A DNA stretch of 64,000 nt. Origin: Ralstonia insidiosa (lineage in GTDB: Bacteria > Pseudomonadota > Gammaproteobacteria > Burkholderiales > Burkholderiaceae). The notes beneath the pieces were generated by a model. It made no database searches. It was not told where the DNA came from and saw only the letters and a list, made by a program, of their open reading frames with translations. A program made the translations under genes and the position numbers. Numbering within the stretch: the first letter of the stretch is position 1; each line of letters begins with the position of its first letter. The stretch spans positions 62,001 through 126,000 of the forward strand of contig NZ_VZPV01000004.1 in assembly GCF_008801405.1 (NCBI RefSeq). Direction: 5' to 3'. Below, piece after piece: positions 8,194-21,087 of this stretch.

Positions 8194-10337
8194 CGATGCG
8201 TCTTGTGAAGGGAGGCCTGGCGCAGGCAGCCCGAGTGGCCCGGGGGGGCGCAGCTGCATGGCTTTCGCTGTGCATGTTCATGGTGGCGGGTCAGGCGCTC
8301 GCGCAGCAGGCCCCCGTCGCCGGCAATGTCATCGAAAAGGTGGAGCAGGCCACGGCCGGTGAGTCCACCGTCGTGACGGTCACCCTGAAGGACGCACCCG
8401 CACAGAAGCCGGTGGAGTTCAGCACGCAGCAGCCTGCGCGCATCGCCATCGACTTCTTTGGCGCGAGCTTCGCCCAAGGGCGCGCTAACTATCAATATGG
8501 CGGCAAGCTGCTGCGCTCGGCCAACGTTGTGCAGATCGGCGACCGCACGCGTGTCGTGCTCGACCTGGCGCGCCAGACGCAATACAAGTCGGAAGTGCGT
8601 GGTAACCAGTACGTGCTGACGCTGGAAGCGGCGCCGGTGGCGGCTGCAGTGGCTGCGCCGACTTTCTCCGCCCCGACACCCGTAGCGGGCGCTGTGCGCC
8701 CGGCCGTGCGCAACGTTGATTTCCGTCGTGGTGAGGATCTCGCTGGCCGTGTGGTGGTGGACCTGTCGACCGCCAACTCTGCGATCAACATTGCCCAGCA
8801 AGGTCAGAACCTTGTGGTCGACTTTGTTGGCGCGACACTGCCGCAATCACTGCGTCGTCGCTATGACGTGAGCGATTTCGGTACGCCGGTGCAGGCTATG
8901 CGCGCCACCGATACAGGTACCGGTGCCCGCTTGGTGATTGAGCCGCGTGGCAACTGGCAATACAGCTCGTACCAGACCGATACGCAGTTCGTGGTGGAAG
9001 TGCGCCCGACCAAGGAAGATCCGAACAAGCTGATCTCCGGCCCCGGCTACCGCGGTGAGCGCCTGTCGCTGAACTTCCAGAACATTGACGTGCGCTCGCT
9101 GCTGCAGGTCTTTGCGGACTTCACCAACCTGAACATCGTCACCAGCGACAGCGTGACGGGCACCCTGTCCCTGCGTCTGAAAGACGTGCCGTGGGACCAG
9201 GCGCTGCAGATCGTGCTGGACTCCAAGGGCCTGGCCTCGCGTCGCAATGGCAACGTGCTGTGGGTTGCGCCGCGTGGTGAGCTGGCGACGAAGGAAAAGG
9301 CCGAGTTGGAGTCGCAGCAGCAAGTGACTGAACTGGAGCCGCTGCGCAGCCAAGTGTTCCGCCTGAACTATCAGCGTGCGGATGATGTGCGCAACATGCT
9401 GCTGGGTACGGGGGCGGGGGCTGCCGGCGGTGCAGCAGGCGGTACTGCGTCTCGGATTCTCTCCAAGCGCGGCTCGCTGACTTCGGATGCGCGCACCAAT
9501 CAGCTGTTTGTGTCGGACATTCCGAGCAAGCTGGAAGAGGTCCAAGCGTTCCTGCTGAAGATCGACATCCCGGTTCGCCAGGTGATGATCGAGGCACGTA
9601 TTGTCGAGGCTGACGACACGTTCAGCCGCAATCTGGGTGCCAAGCTGGGTTTTGCTTCCAAGACCAACGGTGCAGGCTACGGCAACACCTATACCAACGT
9701 GGTGTCGCCGGTGACGCAGGGCGCCACGTGGGATAACAGCCCGGCCATCAGCTTTCCGGCCAACGGCATCAACGGCGTGAACGCCGCCAGCGTGGCCGTA
9801 AGCCTGTTCAATGCCGGTGCGGGCCGCTTCTTGGCATTGGAGCTCTCCGCGCTGGAAGCCGATGGCCGTGGCAAGATCATCTCCAGCCCGCGTGTTGTCA
9901 CCGCTGACAACATCAAGGCGCTGATCGAGCAGGGTACTGAGATCCCGTATCAGCAGGCGACGTCTTCCGGTGCGACCTCGGTGTCGTTCAAGAAGGCCAA
10001 CCTGAAGCTGGAAGTGACCCCGAAGATCACGCCGGACGGCAATGTGTTCCTGGACGTTGATGTGAACAAGGACAGTGTGGGTATCCAGACCACCAACGGC
10101 TTCGCCATTGACACCAAGCACGTGCAGACGCAGGTGCTGGTGGAGAACGGCGGCACGGTCGTGATCGGCGGGATCTTCACGCAGAACGAGCGGACCGACA
10201 TCAACAAGGTGCCGTTGCTGGGCGATATCCCGGTGGTGGGCAACCTGTTCAAGAGCACCAACAAAATTAACAACCGCACCGAGTTGCTGGTGTTCCTGAC
10301 ACCGCGCGTGGTGTCAGACCAACTGTCGCTGAAGTAA
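8190..10337 (+). CDS. pilQ: Type IV pilus secretin PilQ
   Basis: This 715-residue outer-membrane secretin forms the pore for pilus extrusion and DNA uptake. In order it has a signal peptide (cleavage near AQA), two AMIN peptidoglycan-binding domains (about 45-290), an STN/N0 domain (LSLNFQNIDVRSLLQVF...), an N1 domain and the secretin barrel, which includes the conserved VPLLGDIPVVGNLFKS near the end. I chose the ATG at 8190, which overlaps the pilP stop, because the open frame upstream lies inside pilP. A strong terminator follows. Confidence 0.95.
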   Translation: MTMRLVKGGLAQAARVARGGAAAWLSLCMFMVAGQALAQQAPVAGNVIEKVEQATAGESTVVTVTLKDAPAQKPVEFSTQQPARIAIDFFGASFAQGRANYQYGGKLLRSANVVQIGDRTRVVLDLARQTQYKSEVRGNQYVLTLEAAPVAAAVAAPTFSAPTPVAGAVRPAVRNVDFRRGEDLAGRVVVDLSTANSAINIAQQGQNLVVDFVGATLPQSLRRRYDVSDFGTPVQAMRATDTGTGARLVIEPRGNWQYSSYQTDTQFVVEVRPTKEDPNKLISGPGYRGERLSLNFQNIDVRSLLQVFADFTNLNIVTSDSVTGTLSLRLKDVPWDQALQIVLDSKGLASRRNGNVLWVAPRGELATKEKAELESQQQVTELEPLRSQVFRLNYQRADDVRNMLLGTGAGAAGGAAGGTASRILSKRGSLTSDARTNQLFVSDIPSKLEEVQAFLLKIDIPVRQVMIEARIVEADDTFSRNLGAKLGFASKTNGAGYGNTYTNVVSPVTQGATWDNSPAISFPANGINGVNAASVAVSLFNAGAGRFLALELSALEADGRGKIISSPRVVTADNIKALIEQGTEIPYQQATSSGATSVSFKKANLKLEVTPKITPDGNVFLDVDVNKDSVGIQTTNGFAIDTKHVQTQVLVENGGTVVIGGIFTQNERTDINKVPLLGDIPVVGNLFKSTNKINNRTELLVFLTPRVVSDQLSLK

Positions 10338-10362
10338 TCGGCAGCTCGGCGTCGCGAGCCGC

Positions 10363-10398
10363 AAAGCCCGGCCTCCTCACGGAGCGCCGGGCTTTTTT
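10363..10398 (+). terminator. Intrinsic terminator after pilQ
   Basis: The stem AGCCCGGC / GCCGGGCT with a 13-base loop is followed by a run of six T residues. It separates the pil operon from aroKB, although some read-through is common in this gene order. Confidence 0.8.
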
Positions 10399-10477
10399 GT
10401 GTTCTGCAGCCGGGTTTGCGCTGGATGATGGGCAAATGCCACTACAATCAGGCTCAAATTCCTGATTTCACGCGATT

Positions 10478-11050
10478 TTGTCAGTTTCCAACGTTTTTTT
10501 CGTCGGCCTGATGGGCGCCGGTAAGACGACGGTCGGCCGTGCGGTGGCGCGCCGGCTCGATCTGCCGTTTTTCGACTCCGACCACGAGATCGAAACGCGT
10601 TGTGGCGTACGTGTTCCCATCATCTTCGAGCATGAAGGCGAGGTGGGCTTTCGCGATCGCGAGACCCATGTGATCGACGAGTTGACTGCGCGCAGCGGCG
10701 TGGTCGTCGCGACGGGCGGTGGTGCCGTGCTGCGGCCCGAGAATCGCGCCTTCCTGCGCGAGCGTGGCACCGTCATCTACCTGCGCGCCAATCCGCACGA
10801 CTTGTATCTGCGCACGCGGCACGACAAGAACCGGCCGCTGCTGCAGACAGAAAACCCGCGCGCCAGGCTTGAAGAACTGCACGCGATTCGCGATCCTCTG
10901 TACCGCGAGGTGGCACACTTTGTCATCGAGACCGGCAAGCCCACCGTCGCCCAGCTTGTTAATATGGTGCTGATGCAACTTGAGGTGGCCGGCATCGTGG
11001 CGCCGCCAGCGGATTCCTCCACCTCCTCGCAAGTCTCCCCTCAGTCATGA
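10478..11050 (+). CDS. aroK: Shikimate kinase
   Basis: This 190-residue kinase phosphorylates shikimate at the 3-hydroxyl in the chorismate pathway. The P-loop GLMGAGKTTVG lies near residues 10-20. DSDHEIE, the RDRE segment and ATGGGAV (shikimate contacts), and the lid region LYLRTRHDKNRPLL are present. The start is a TTG at 10478 (M-S-V-S-N); no in-frame ATG lies close and no clear ribosome-binding site precedes it. TACAAT at 10443-10448 could be a -10 element. The end overlaps aroB by ATGA. Confidence 0.93.
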   Translation: MSVSNVFFVGLMGAGKTTVGRAVARRLDLPFFDSDHEIETRCGVRVPIIFEHEGEVGFRDRETHVIDELTARSGVVVATGGGAVLRPENRAFLRERGTVIYLRANPHDLYLRTRHDKNRPLLQTENPRARLEELHAIRDPLYREVAHFVIETGKPTVAQLVNMVLMQLEVAGIVAPPADSSTSSQVSPQS

Positions 11051-12153
11051 TTACCGTCGATGTCGACCTCGGCGATCGCGCCTATCCGATCCATATCGGC
11101 TCGGGGCTGATCTCCCAGGCAGCGCTGTTTGCCCCCCATATTCGCGGCGCGCGCGCCGTGATCGTCACCAACGAGACCGTTGCACCGCTGTATGCCGCCA
11201 AGGTTGAAGCGGCTGTCCGTTCGCTCGGCAAGGCTGTCGATACGGTTGTGCTGCCCGATGGCGAGTCGTTCAAGAAGTGGGAAACGCTCAACCGCATTTT
11301 TGATGCGCTGCTGACGGCGGGCGCCGACCGCAAGACCACACTCATTGCCTTGGGTGGTGGCGTGATTGGTGATATGACCGGCTTTGCTGCCGCTTGCTAT
11401 ATGCGCGGCGTGCCGTTCATCCAGGTGCCGACGACGCTGCTGTCGCAGGTGGACTCCTCCGTGGGTGGCAAGACGGGGATCAACCACCCGCTGGGCAAGA
11501 ACATGATCGGCGCATTTCACCAGCCGCAGGCGGTGCTGGCCGACATCGACACGCTGCGCACGCTGCCTGCACGTGAACTGGCCGCCGGCATGGCCGAAGT
11601 CATCAAGCACGGCGCGATTGCCGATGCCGATTACTTTGCCTGGATCGAGCAGAACATCACCGGCCTCAACAGCTGCGACACCGGCCTGATGGCCGAAGCC
11701 GTGCGCGGCTCGGTACGCATCAAGGCATCTGTGGTGGCGCAGGACGAGCGCGAAACCGGCCTGCGTGCCACGCTCAATTTCGGCCACACCTTCGGGCACG
11801 CCATCGAGGCCGGCCTGGGTTACGGCGAGTGGCTGCATGGCGAGGCCGTCGGCTGCGGCATGGTGATGGCGGCCGATCTGTCGCATCGCCTGGGCTTTAT
11901 CGATATCGACACACGCAACCGCATCACTGCGCTCACGCGGGCGGCCAACCTGCCAACCGTGGCGCCGGATCTGGGCATCGATCGTTTCATTGAGCTAATG
12001 CGCGTCGACAAGAAAGCCGAAGCCGGCGAGATCAAGTTCGTGCTGCTGCGCAAGCTGGGCCAGGCGTTCGTGACCACCGTGCCCGACAGCGACTTGCGCG
12101 CTACCCTGCAGCATGCGGTGCTGCACCCACCCACCGAGGCGCCCGTCGCCTGA
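11047..12153 (+). CDS. aroB: 3-dehydroquinate synthase
   Basis: This 368-residue NAD+- and metal-dependent enzyme converts DAHP to 3-dehydroquinate, the second step of the shikimate pathway. It has the NAD-binding GGGVIGDMTGFAA, the active-site stretch SSVGGKTGINHPLGKNMIG, and the metal-ligand histidines in LNFGHTFGHAIE and WLHGEAVGCGM. It is translationally coupled to aroK, with which it is paired in most proteobacteria. Confidence 0.96.
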   Translation: MITVDVDLGDRAYPIHIGSGLISQAALFAPHIRGARAVIVTNETVAPLYAAKVEAAVRSLGKAVDTVVLPDGESFKKWETLNRIFDALLTAGADRKTTLIALGGGVIGDMTGFAAACYMRGVPFIQVPTTLLSQVDSSVGGKTGINHPLGKNMIGAFHQPQAVLADIDTLRTLPARELAAGMAEVIKHGAIADADYFAWIEQNITGLNSCDTGLMAEAVRGSVRIKASVVAQDERETGLRATLNFGHTFGHAIEAGLGYGEWLHGEAVGCGMVMAADLSHRLGFIDIDTRNRITALTRAANLPTVAPDLGIDRFIELMRVDKKAEAGEIKFVLLRKLGQAFVTTVPDSDLRATLQHAVLHPPTEAPVA

Positions 12154-12172
12154 CGCCAGAAGAGATGGCCCG

Positions 12173-13339
12173 ATGAACGATCGACTCGATTTGCCGCCCG
12201 CGCCGTTCGATCTCGAGGGCCATCTCGCTCCCTACGCCGCGCATGCGGCGCAGACGCGCGGCCGTATCCACGTGGAGCCGCCCTCCACCTCGCGCACCGA
12301 GTTCCAGCGCGACCGCGATCGCATCATCCACAGCACCGCCTTTCGCCGGCTCGAGTACAAGACGCAGGTCTTCGTGAACCACGAGGGCGACCTGTTCCGC
12401 ACGCGTCTGACGCACAGCCTCGAAGTCGCACAGATTGCCCGCTCGATTGCCCGTAGCCTGCGGTTGAACGAAGATTTGGTTGAAGCGATTTCGCTCGCGC
12501 ACGACCTGGGCCACACGCCGTTCGGGCACGCCGGGCAGGATGCGCTCAACGATTGCATGAAGCCGTACGGCGGCTTTGAGCACAACCTGCAGAGCCTGTT
12601 GGTGGTGGATCGACTGGAGGAGCGTTACGGCGGTTTCGACGGTCTGAACCTGACGTTCGAGACGCGTGAGGGCATCCTCAAACATTGCTCGCGCAACAAC
12701 GCCGCCACGCTGGGCGATCTGGGGCGGCGTTTTCTCGAAGGGCGGCAGCCTTCGCTGGAGGCGCAGCTGGCCAACCTCGCGGATGAGGTTGCGTACAACA
12801 ACCACGATATCGATGATGGCCTGCGCTCCGGCCTGATCACCCTAGAGCAACTGGAAGACGTGCCGCTATGGGCGATCCAACGCCGCGAGGCGGAGGCGGC
12901 GTTTCCGAATGCGGGTGGCCGGCGCCTGATCAACGAGACGATCCGCCGGATCATCAATGCGCTGATCGTCGATCTGATTGCCTCGACGCGCGCGGGCATC
13001 GCCGGGGTTGCGCCGCAAAATATCGATGACGTGCGTGCGGCGCCCGCACTCGTGGCGTTCTCTGAACCGATGCGTGAAGAGGCGCGCGTGCTCAAGCGCT
13101 TCCTGTTCGACAACCTCTACCGCCACTATCTCGTGATGCGCATGGCCGCCAAGGCACGTCGCATCATCGATGACCTGTTTGGCGCGTTCCTGGATGATCC
13201 GCGTCTGCTGCCGCCGCAGTATCAGGCCAAAGCCCACCCCGAGGAGCAGCCGCGCTGGATCGCGCATTACATCGCCGGCATGACGGATCGGTATGCCATC
13301 AAAGAGCATCGGCGCATCTTTGCGGTCGATGCCGCCTGA
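12173..13339 (+). CDS. dgt: dGTPase-like HD-domain triphosphohydrolase
   Basis: This 388-residue protein is of the deoxyguanosinetriphosphate triphosphohydrolase-like family, which hydrolyses dNTPs to nucleoside and triphosphate. HD-domain metal ligands are visible in LTHSLEVAQ and HDLGHTPFGHAGQ, with a further Asp in NLADEVAYNNHDIDDG. The N-terminal FRRLEYKTQVF is conserved. The ATG at 12173 follows AAGAGATGG; the open frame upstream overlaps aroB. It follows aroKB closely, and this order recurs in betaproteobacteria. Substrate specificity is not settled by sequence. Confidence 0.9.
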   Translation: MNDRLDLPPAPFDLEGHLAPYAAHAAQTRGRIHVEPPSTSRTEFQRDRDRIIHSTAFRRLEYKTQVFVNHEGDLFRTRLTHSLEVAQIARSIARSLRLNEDLVEAISLAHDLGHTPFGHAGQDALNDCMKPYGGFEHNLQSLLVVDRLEERYGGFDGLNLTFETREGILKHCSRNNAATLGDLGRRFLEGRQPSLEAQLANLADEVAYNNHDIDDGLRSGLITLEQLEDVPLWAIQRREAEAAFPNAGGRRLINETIRRIINALIVDLIASTRAGIAGVAPQNIDDVRAAPALVAFSEPMREEARVLKRFLFDNLYRHYLVMRMAAKARRIIDDLFGAFLDDPRLLPPQYQAKAHPEEQPRWIAHYIAGMTDRYAIKEHRRIFAVDAA

Positions 13340-13386
13340 ACCCGATATCGGACAATTCTGACTGACGGGGCTTTAGACGGTGCCTA

Positions 13387-13409
13387 GGATGACAGCCAAT
13401 CTGTCATCC
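13387..13409. repeat. 8-bp perfect inverted repeat before the carbonic anhydrase gene
   Basis: GGATGACA and TGTCATCC are separated by 7 bases and end 10 bases before the ATG of the carbonic anhydrase gene, where a ribosome-binding site would normally lie. It could be a repressor operator or an mRNA hairpin; no T tract follows, so it is not an intrinsic terminator for dgt. Confidence 0.5.
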
Positions 13410-13419
13410 AGCTTATCTT

Positions 13420-14145
13420 ATGCGCCGCCTCCTTTTGCCGTTGCTGATCGCCTCGGCGTTCAACGCTCATGCCGCCAGCCCGGCGGATCATTTCGATTAC
13501 CAGCACCAGGCCGAATGGCACGCAGTGCACGATGCATTTCAGTCGCCCATCAACATCCATACCGCTGATGCGGTGGCCGTGGATGAAGATGAGCCCGATG
13601 CCGTGCAACCGCACTACGGTACGCTTGCCGGCATGGTTGTCGATACGGGCCACGCCCTGCAGGTGAACGTGCCCGGTGGTGATGCGAAGATTCGCGGGCG
13701 TCGCTTCATGTTGCGCCAGTTCCACTTCCACGCGCACAGCGAGCACACCATCGACGGCAAGTCGTTTCCGGCCGAGGTGCACCTCGTGCATGTGGCCAAG
13801 GATGGTCGCATGGCGGTGATCGGCGTGATGCTGGAAGAGGGTGCTGCTAACCCCGCGCTCGACGCCGTTCTCAAGGCTGCGCGCAAGGGAGCGGCGCACG
13901 AAGTGCCTGCTGTCGCCCCGGCTGATCTGCTGCCCAAGAGTGACGCCTACTATCACTACCTCGGCTCGCTCACCACGCCGCCGCTGACCGAGAACGTCGA
14001 GTGGTATGTGCTGAAGCAACCGATTACGGCGTCGCGTGCACAGCTTGACGCGCTACGCGGCTTCTACGCCGATAACTTCCGTACGCCTCAGCCGCTTGAC
14101 GGTCGCATCGTCACGCAGTTCGATCCGGCACCGCTCAAAAGGTAA
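13420..14145 (+). CDS. Periplasmic alpha-class carbonic anhydrase
   Basis: This 241-residue zinc enzyme hydrates CO2 to bicarbonate. It has a clear signal peptide (MRRLLLPLLIASAFNAHA), so it acts in the periplasm. The N-terminal QSPINI motif, the zinc histidines in QFHFHAHSEH (two) and EVHLVH (one), and the C-terminal LGSLTTPPLTENVEW are typical of the alpha class. No Shine-Dalgarno sequence is visible before the ATG at 13420; a perfect inverted repeat occupies that place. It is convergent with ompW. Confidence 0.94.
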   Translation: MRRLLLPLLIASAFNAHAASPADHFDYQHQAEWHAVHDAFQSPINIHTADAVAVDEDEPDAVQPHYGTLAGMVVDTGHALQVNVPGGDAKIRGRRFMLRQFHFHAHSEHTIDGKSFPAEVHLVHVAKDGRMAVIGVMLEEGAANPALDAVLKAARKGAAHEVPAVAPADLLPKSDAYYHYLGSLTTPPLTENVEWYVLKQPITASRAQLDALRGFYADNFRTPQPLDGRIVTQFDPAPLKR

Positions 14146-14151
14146 GCGCCC

Positions 14152-14187
14152 AAAAAAAATGCCCGGCCGCCCCAACGCATGCCGGGC
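14152..14187 (-). terminator. Terminator for ompW (leftward)
   Basis: GCCCGGC / GCCGGGC with a 13-base loop is followed, on the minus strand, by ATTTTTTTT. It lies about 110 bases beyond the ompW stop. The bases between hold two CGTCGACG-containing palindromes and no gene. Confidence 0.7.
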
Positions 14188-14295
14188 CGAACGCGCCAAC
14201 CACCGTCGACGAGCGCCCCCGCCGTCGACGACCCCTGCGGCACGTCGGAAAAGTCGATCAGAAGAAGGTCTGTTCGCTGATCGTCTCCCTCAAAG

Positions 14296-14970
14296 TTAAA
14301 AGCGGTAGCCCAGGCCGATACCCAGCAGCCACGGGTCGACCTTGACCTTGCTGATGGTCTGGCCGGCCATCTTCACGTCGGCGCTGATCCAGGTCTTCTT
14401 CAGGTCCATGTTGAAGTAGATGCGATCGGTCAGGCGGTAGTCGAAACCCACCTGCAGCGCGGGGCCGAAGCTGTTCTTGCTCAAGTCCAGCTGGCCGACT
14501 CCCGGCACCTGCAGGTTCACGTTCGAGATGCGTGTGTAGTTGATACCGGCGCCCACGTACGGCTTGAAACGCGATTCCGGCGTGAAGTGGTATTGCAGCG
14601 TCAGGATTGGCGGCAGGTGGCGGAAGTCGCCAATCTTGGTCGGGCCACCCAGCGCGCTCTTCATGACCGTCACGTCCTGTTGTTGCGGATAGGTCAGGAT
14701 CAGCTCGGCCGCGATGTGCGGCGTGAAGAAGTACGAGACGTCCAGCTCGGGGAACGCCTTGTTGTTGATCTGGATGGCGTCGGCCGGAATGGCCAGTGCG
14801 TTCACCGGGTCGGATTTATTGGCGGCCATCAGGTTGACGGCGCGCAGGCGCACCATCCAGTTGCCGGTGGCCGGCGCCAGGTCGGTGCTCTGCGCAAACG
14901 CGGTTGGGCTGAAGATGCCAGCAAGGGCACCGGTAATTGCCGCAGCTGTGGCGAGGCGTGCAAAAGCCAT
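14296..14970 (-). CDS. ompW: OmpW-family outer membrane protein
   Basis: This 224-residue eight-stranded beta-barrel has a signal peptide ending near TAFAQ. NWMVRLRAVNL at the N-terminus, AAELILTYPQ in the middle, YVGAGINYTR and the terminal WLLGIGLGYRF (aromatic C-terminal residue needed for barrel insertion) are typical OmpW segments. OmpW forms a narrow hydrophobic channel and is usually stress- or oxygen-regulated. I chose the ATG at 14970 because a purine-rich AGGGAGCG precedes it and the signal peptide starts there. Confidence 0.93.
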   Translation of the reverse strand: MAFARLATAAAITGALAGIFSPTAFAQSTDLAPATGNWMVRLRAVNLMAANKSDPVNALAIPADAIQINNKAFPELDVSYFFTPHIAAELILTYPQQQDVTVMKSALGGPTKIGDFRHLPPILTLQYHFTPESRFKPYVGAGINYTRISNVNLQVPGVGQLDLSKNSFGPALQVGFDYRLTDRIYFNMDLKKTWISADVKMAGQTISKVKVDPWLLGIGLGYRF

Positions 14971-15178
14971 GAAACGCTCCCTCTCGATATCGTCTTGTGA
15001 ATGTGACGGGAGCCAGTCTCGCGGCAATGCGGGCGGGTCGATTTGCGCGGGATCAATTCGAGGCGCGGGCCGAAGCTCCCGCGCTTCGCGGTTTGATATC
15101 GGGCAAATCCGGCCGCGAATGTGGGCGATTCTCGTTGCGCTCGGGCGACAGCCGAAACGCAACCGTTTGCCCTGTGAA

Positions 15179-15191
15179 AAATTGGGGACAG
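15179..15191 (+). repeat. Left terminal repeat of RAYT element
   Basis: AAATTGGGGACAG lies 53 bases upstream of the RAYT start. Its near-exact inverse occurs downstream of the gene at 16021-16032. The pair brackets the transposase and probably marks the mobile unit. Confidence 0.6.
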
Positions 15192-15243
15192 ATTCGGCGC
15201 TATCACGCTAGGATGTGCGCTTTCTCTGCCCGCTTTTTCCGTC

Positions 15244-15969
15244 ATGGCACGCCTGCCTCGCCTTAGCCCGATCGATGTTCCCGTGCACGTGTTGCAGCGC
15301 GGCAACAATCGCCAGGCCGTTTTTCGCACGGACGAGGACTATGCCTTCTACCTCGACACGTTGCGCATGGCTGCGCGCGAGCACGATTTCGCCATCCACG
15401 CCTTCTCACTGATGCCCAATCACGTGCACCTGGTGGGCACGCCCAAGGTGGTAGATAGCCTGTCGCGCACGCTGCAAGCCGTGGGGCGACGCTATACGCG
15501 CTACTTCAATGGCGCGGCCGACCGCAGCGGCACGCTGTGGGAGGGGCGCTTCCGCTCGACCGTGCTGGACCCGGCCGAGTGGGTGCTGCCAATGCTGCTG
15601 TACGTGGAGTCCAATGCAGTACGAGGTGGTCTCGTCACCACGCCGGACGACGACCGGTGGAGCACGTATCGCCACCACGTTGGCATCCAGTCGATTCCGT
15701 GGGTGAGTGACCACTATTGCTATTGGCGCCTTGGCAACACACCTTTCGAGCGCCAGTCACGCTATCGGACGCTCTGGCACGAGGGGCTCGGCTCCGATCA
15801 ACTCGCGCAGATCCGGCAGCACGTGCATAGCGGCTGGCCGCTGGGCGGCGAGGCTTTCCTGACCACCCTGGCGCGTTCAGGTGGTCGCCGTGTCGCGCCG
15901 CTGCCCAAAGGCCGTCCGCCGCGTAAAACCGCAGAGGTGGGAGCAGAGGACGCCGCCCCCGTGGAATAG
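15244..15969 (+). mobile_element. REP-associated tyrosine transposase (RAYT, Y1/TnpA-REP family)
   Basis: This 241-residue single-strand HUH-type transposase resembles IS200/IS605 TnpA. The metal-binding HUH motif is in LMPNHVHLVGTP, the N-terminal HVLQRGNNRQAVF is a RAYT hallmark, and the catalytic tyrosine is likely in MLLYVESNAVRGGLV. The gene appears intact. The C-terminal 50 residues are polar and basic. It sits alone between ompW and gltB and is bracketed by inverted GGGGACAG-type repeats, as expected for a RAYT with its cognate REP-like sequences. Confidence 0.9.
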
Positions 15970-16020
15970 CCGGGCGCCAAGGTGGTCGGTGCAGGGCGCA
16001 CCAATCCGCACCAAATTAAC

Positions 16021-16083
16021 CTGTCCCCATTTATTAACCCGCACCGATGGTGTGCATTTATTAATTTACTCCGACCCCATTTA
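16021..16083 (-). repeat. Right terminal repeats of RAYT element
   Basis: CTGTCCCCATTT (16021-16032) is the inverse of the left repeat, apart from one extra base in the left copy. A second degenerate copy, CCGACCCCATTTAA, lies at 16071-16084. The stretch between is AT-rich compared with its surroundings (TTATTAACCC...TTTATTAATTTAC), consistent with foreign DNA. Confidence 0.55.
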
Positions 16084-16090
16084 AAAACTT

Positions 16091-16119
16091 TTGCCTGTTA
16101 CGAATCGCTCTTTTATATT
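16091..16119 (+). promoter_or_regulatory. Sigma-70 promoter for gltBD
   Basis: TTGCCT (16091-16096) and TATATT (16114-16119) are separated by exactly 17 bases. It lies 120 bases before gltB and only a few bases after the last RAYT-associated repeat. Confidence 0.65.
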
Positions 16120-16238
16120 CGTTCCACCCCGCATTCATGGTGCGGCGCGCCATTGTTATCTGTCTACGCCCTGCACCCATGTGAGGGCCAAGGTGTGGAC
16201 TCCTCGGCGCGCTGTACCCACAACATCGGAAGATCGCC

Positions 16239-20951
<4,713 letters not shown>

Positions 20952-21087
20952 TTCCAAGCGACTTGGCGAATGGTTGGTCTTCGTGACCAGCCATTCGCCA
21001 CCACCGAATACAACGCAACCTCACAAGATAGGCTCGACCGCCTGAACAGCACGGCTGTGCCGGCAAGGTCGAGACAGGAAGGACACC

